Source: Armatimonadota bacterium
Lineage (GTDB): Bacteria; Armatimonadota; Armatimonadia; Armatimonadales; Armatimonadaceae
Reading direction: 5' to 3'
DNA length: 15,510 bases
NCBI GenBank assembly: GCA_014379275.1
Contig: JACMMA010000420.1
Span: forward strand, 1 to 15,510
The notes below the pieces were generated by a model. That model was not told the origin of the DNA, made no database searches, and was given only the letters and a program-made list of their open reading frames with translations. Position 1 is the stretch's first letter; each line of letters starts with the position of its first letter. Below are positions 14,369-15,510 of this stretch, in pieces. The position numbers and the translations under genes were made by a program.

Positions 14369-15418
14369 GTGAACAGACGAAACGACGGGATGTGGCTGGC
14401 GGCGGCGATAGGACTGGGTGTCGCGGCTTTAGCCGGGATGGTGTTGCGGCAAGGGCGTAAAGAAGACTTACCTGGCAAGACGGTGCTCATCACCGGGGGA
14501 TCGCGCGGATTGGGTCTACTGCTGGCACGTCGATTCGCCGCCGAGGGCGGACGGGTGGCATTATGCGCCCGTGACAGGGACTCGCTCGAACGGGCGCGGC
14601 AGGACCTGATCGCACGCGGCGCGGCACCGGACCAGGTGTTTGTCCATTCCTGCGACGTGACCGACCCCGCGCAAATCGCCGCCACGGTCCGCGCCACTGA
14701 ACAATATTTCAACGGACCGGTGGATATTCTGGTCAACAATGCCGGGACGATCCAGGTCGGGCCGGCAGAAACGATGACGCAGGCGGACTACGAGGAAGCG
14801 TTCGCGACGCATTTCTGGGCAGCCTACCATTTCGTCGAAGTGGTCCTCCCCCACATGCGGGCGCGACGGAGCGGGCGGATCGTCAATATCTCATCCATCG
14901 GCGGTATCGTCAGTGTGCCGCACCTGCTCCCGTATTCCGCCAGCAAATCCGCGCTGGTCGGGTATTCGGAAGGGCTACGTGCGGAACTCCTCAAAGATAA
15001 CATTTATGTAACGACGGTTTGCCCCGGCTTGATCCGCACGGGTAGCCCGCGCAACGCTTTCTTCAAAGGGCAGAACGAAAAGGAATACGCCTGGTTCGCC
15101 CTCTCCGACTCGCTCCCCGGCTCATCCATGAGTGCGGACGCCGCCGCCGATGAGATACTGAACGCCGTTCGGTCCGGCGATGCTTTCCTGGTCACGTCGC
15201 TGGCGGCGCAAGCGGCGGCACTGCTCCATGGGGTGTTTCCGGGTATGACGGCGGACCTGATGGGAGCGGCGAACCAACTGTTACCCGGCGCGGGCGGCGG
15301 CATCGGTACTGCGCGACGGACGGGTGCACAGAGCGAAACGTCACTCACTCAGTCGGTGCTCACCGGACTGACACAGAAAGCGGCGGCGGATAATAATCAA
15401 CTAAGCAGTTGCAGTTAA
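14369..15418 (+). CDS. Membrane-anchored short-chain dehydrogenase/reductase
   Basis: The start is chosen at GTG 14369, 9 nt after AGGGGGA (14353-14359), giving 349 aa; ATG 14390 (342 aa) is an alternative. The frame is open to 14255, but that part has no SDR content. An N-terminal membrane helix (about 8-25, MWLAAAIGLGVAALAGMVL) precedes a classical SDR domain: NAD(P)-binding TGGSRGLG (42-49), NNAG (123-126), catalytic S176 in NISS, and Y189-x3-K193 (YSASK). R68 in CARDRD after strand 2 suggests NADP(H) preference. The C-terminal 80 residues are low in motifs and rich in Ala, Gly and Thr. The substrate is unknown; relatives act on lipids, sterols or sugars. It is probably bound to the inner membrane facing the cytoplasm. 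Confidence 0.87.
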   Translation: MNRRNDGMWLAAAIGLGVAALAGMVLRQGRKEDLPGKTVLITGGSRGLGLLLARRFAAEGGRVALCARDRDSLERARQDLIARGAAPDQVFVHSCDVTDPAQIAATVRATEQYFNGPVDILVNNAGTIQVGPAETMTQADYEEAFATHFWAAYHFVEVVLPHMRARRSGRIVNISSIGGIVSVPHLLPYSASKSALVGYSEGLRAELLKDNIYVTTVCPGLIRTGSPRNAFFKGQNEKEYAWFALSDSLPGSSMSADAAADEILNAVRSGDAFLVTSLAAQAAALLHGVFPGMTADLMGAANQLLPGAGGGIGTARRTGAQSETSLTQSVLTGLTQKAAADNNQLSSCS

Positions 15419-15510
15419 AGATTTGTCAGATACCAGGGTTCGAGCCTTCGCTGCCAAAGTCGAGTCCAAGTCCTGTTTCAAGCCCAACAATGTCTCATGA
15501 CTCAGACGAC
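15419..15510. other. Unannotated end of window
   Basis: The 92 bp after the dehydrogenase stop contain no supported gene, clear hairpin terminator or repeat. Confidence 0.5.

Overview
The window is a GC-rich bacterial chromosome segment with ten protein-coding genes I regard as real, one decayed gene fragment and several candidate regulatory elements. I see no rRNA, tRNA, CRISPR array, insertion sequence or phage gene. Three things together suggest an Armatimonadota-like (or possibly Planctomycetes-related) soil or plant-matter bacterium: a type IV-prepilin-like protein with the H-X9-DG C-terminal motif and the N-terminus FTLIELLVVIAIIAILAAIL; two exported proteins ending in a PEP-CTERM-type sorting tail with a shared PEAGTLPL core; and a secreted GH44 glycoside hydrolase. 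The assignment is an inference from family knowledge, not from a search.

Region 1 (1-6041) reads as one operon: a short PEP-CTERM-like exported protein, a DUF4331 exported protein, a membrane-anchored TPR protein, a HupE/UreJ-family membrane protein and an H-X9-DG prepilin-like protein. Gaps are 28 bp, 73 bp (holding a strong hairpin), a 4-bp ATGA overlap and 22 bp. All five products are exported or membrane-bound, so the unit looks like one envelope or surface system of unknown purpose.

Region 2 (6120-8691) starts with an intact YifB/ComM-type AAA+ ATPase. A tightly coupled two-gene module follows: a small protein with an antitoxin-like N-terminus, overlapping by ATGA with an HNH nuclease. 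Directly after the nuclease lies a frameshifted, internally deleted copy of the 3' end of a yifB gene. The two-gene module is therefore bracketed by yifB 3'-end sequence, which suggests it was inserted there. This is the most interesting feature of the window.

Region 3 (8692-11360) is a gene-poor leader of about 600 bp with a good sigma70-type promoter, then a secreted GH44 endoglucanase-like enzyme with a C-terminal Ig-like domain and an intrinsic terminator. Region 4 (11361-14128) holds nicotinate phosphoribosyltransferase (pncB, NAD salvage), convergent with a PEP-CTERM-tagged phytase-like esterase-domain protein. Region 5 (14129-15510) is a divergent promoter region with a nested inverted repeat, followed by a membrane-anchored short-chain dehydrogenase. 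The last 92 bp hold nothing I recognise.
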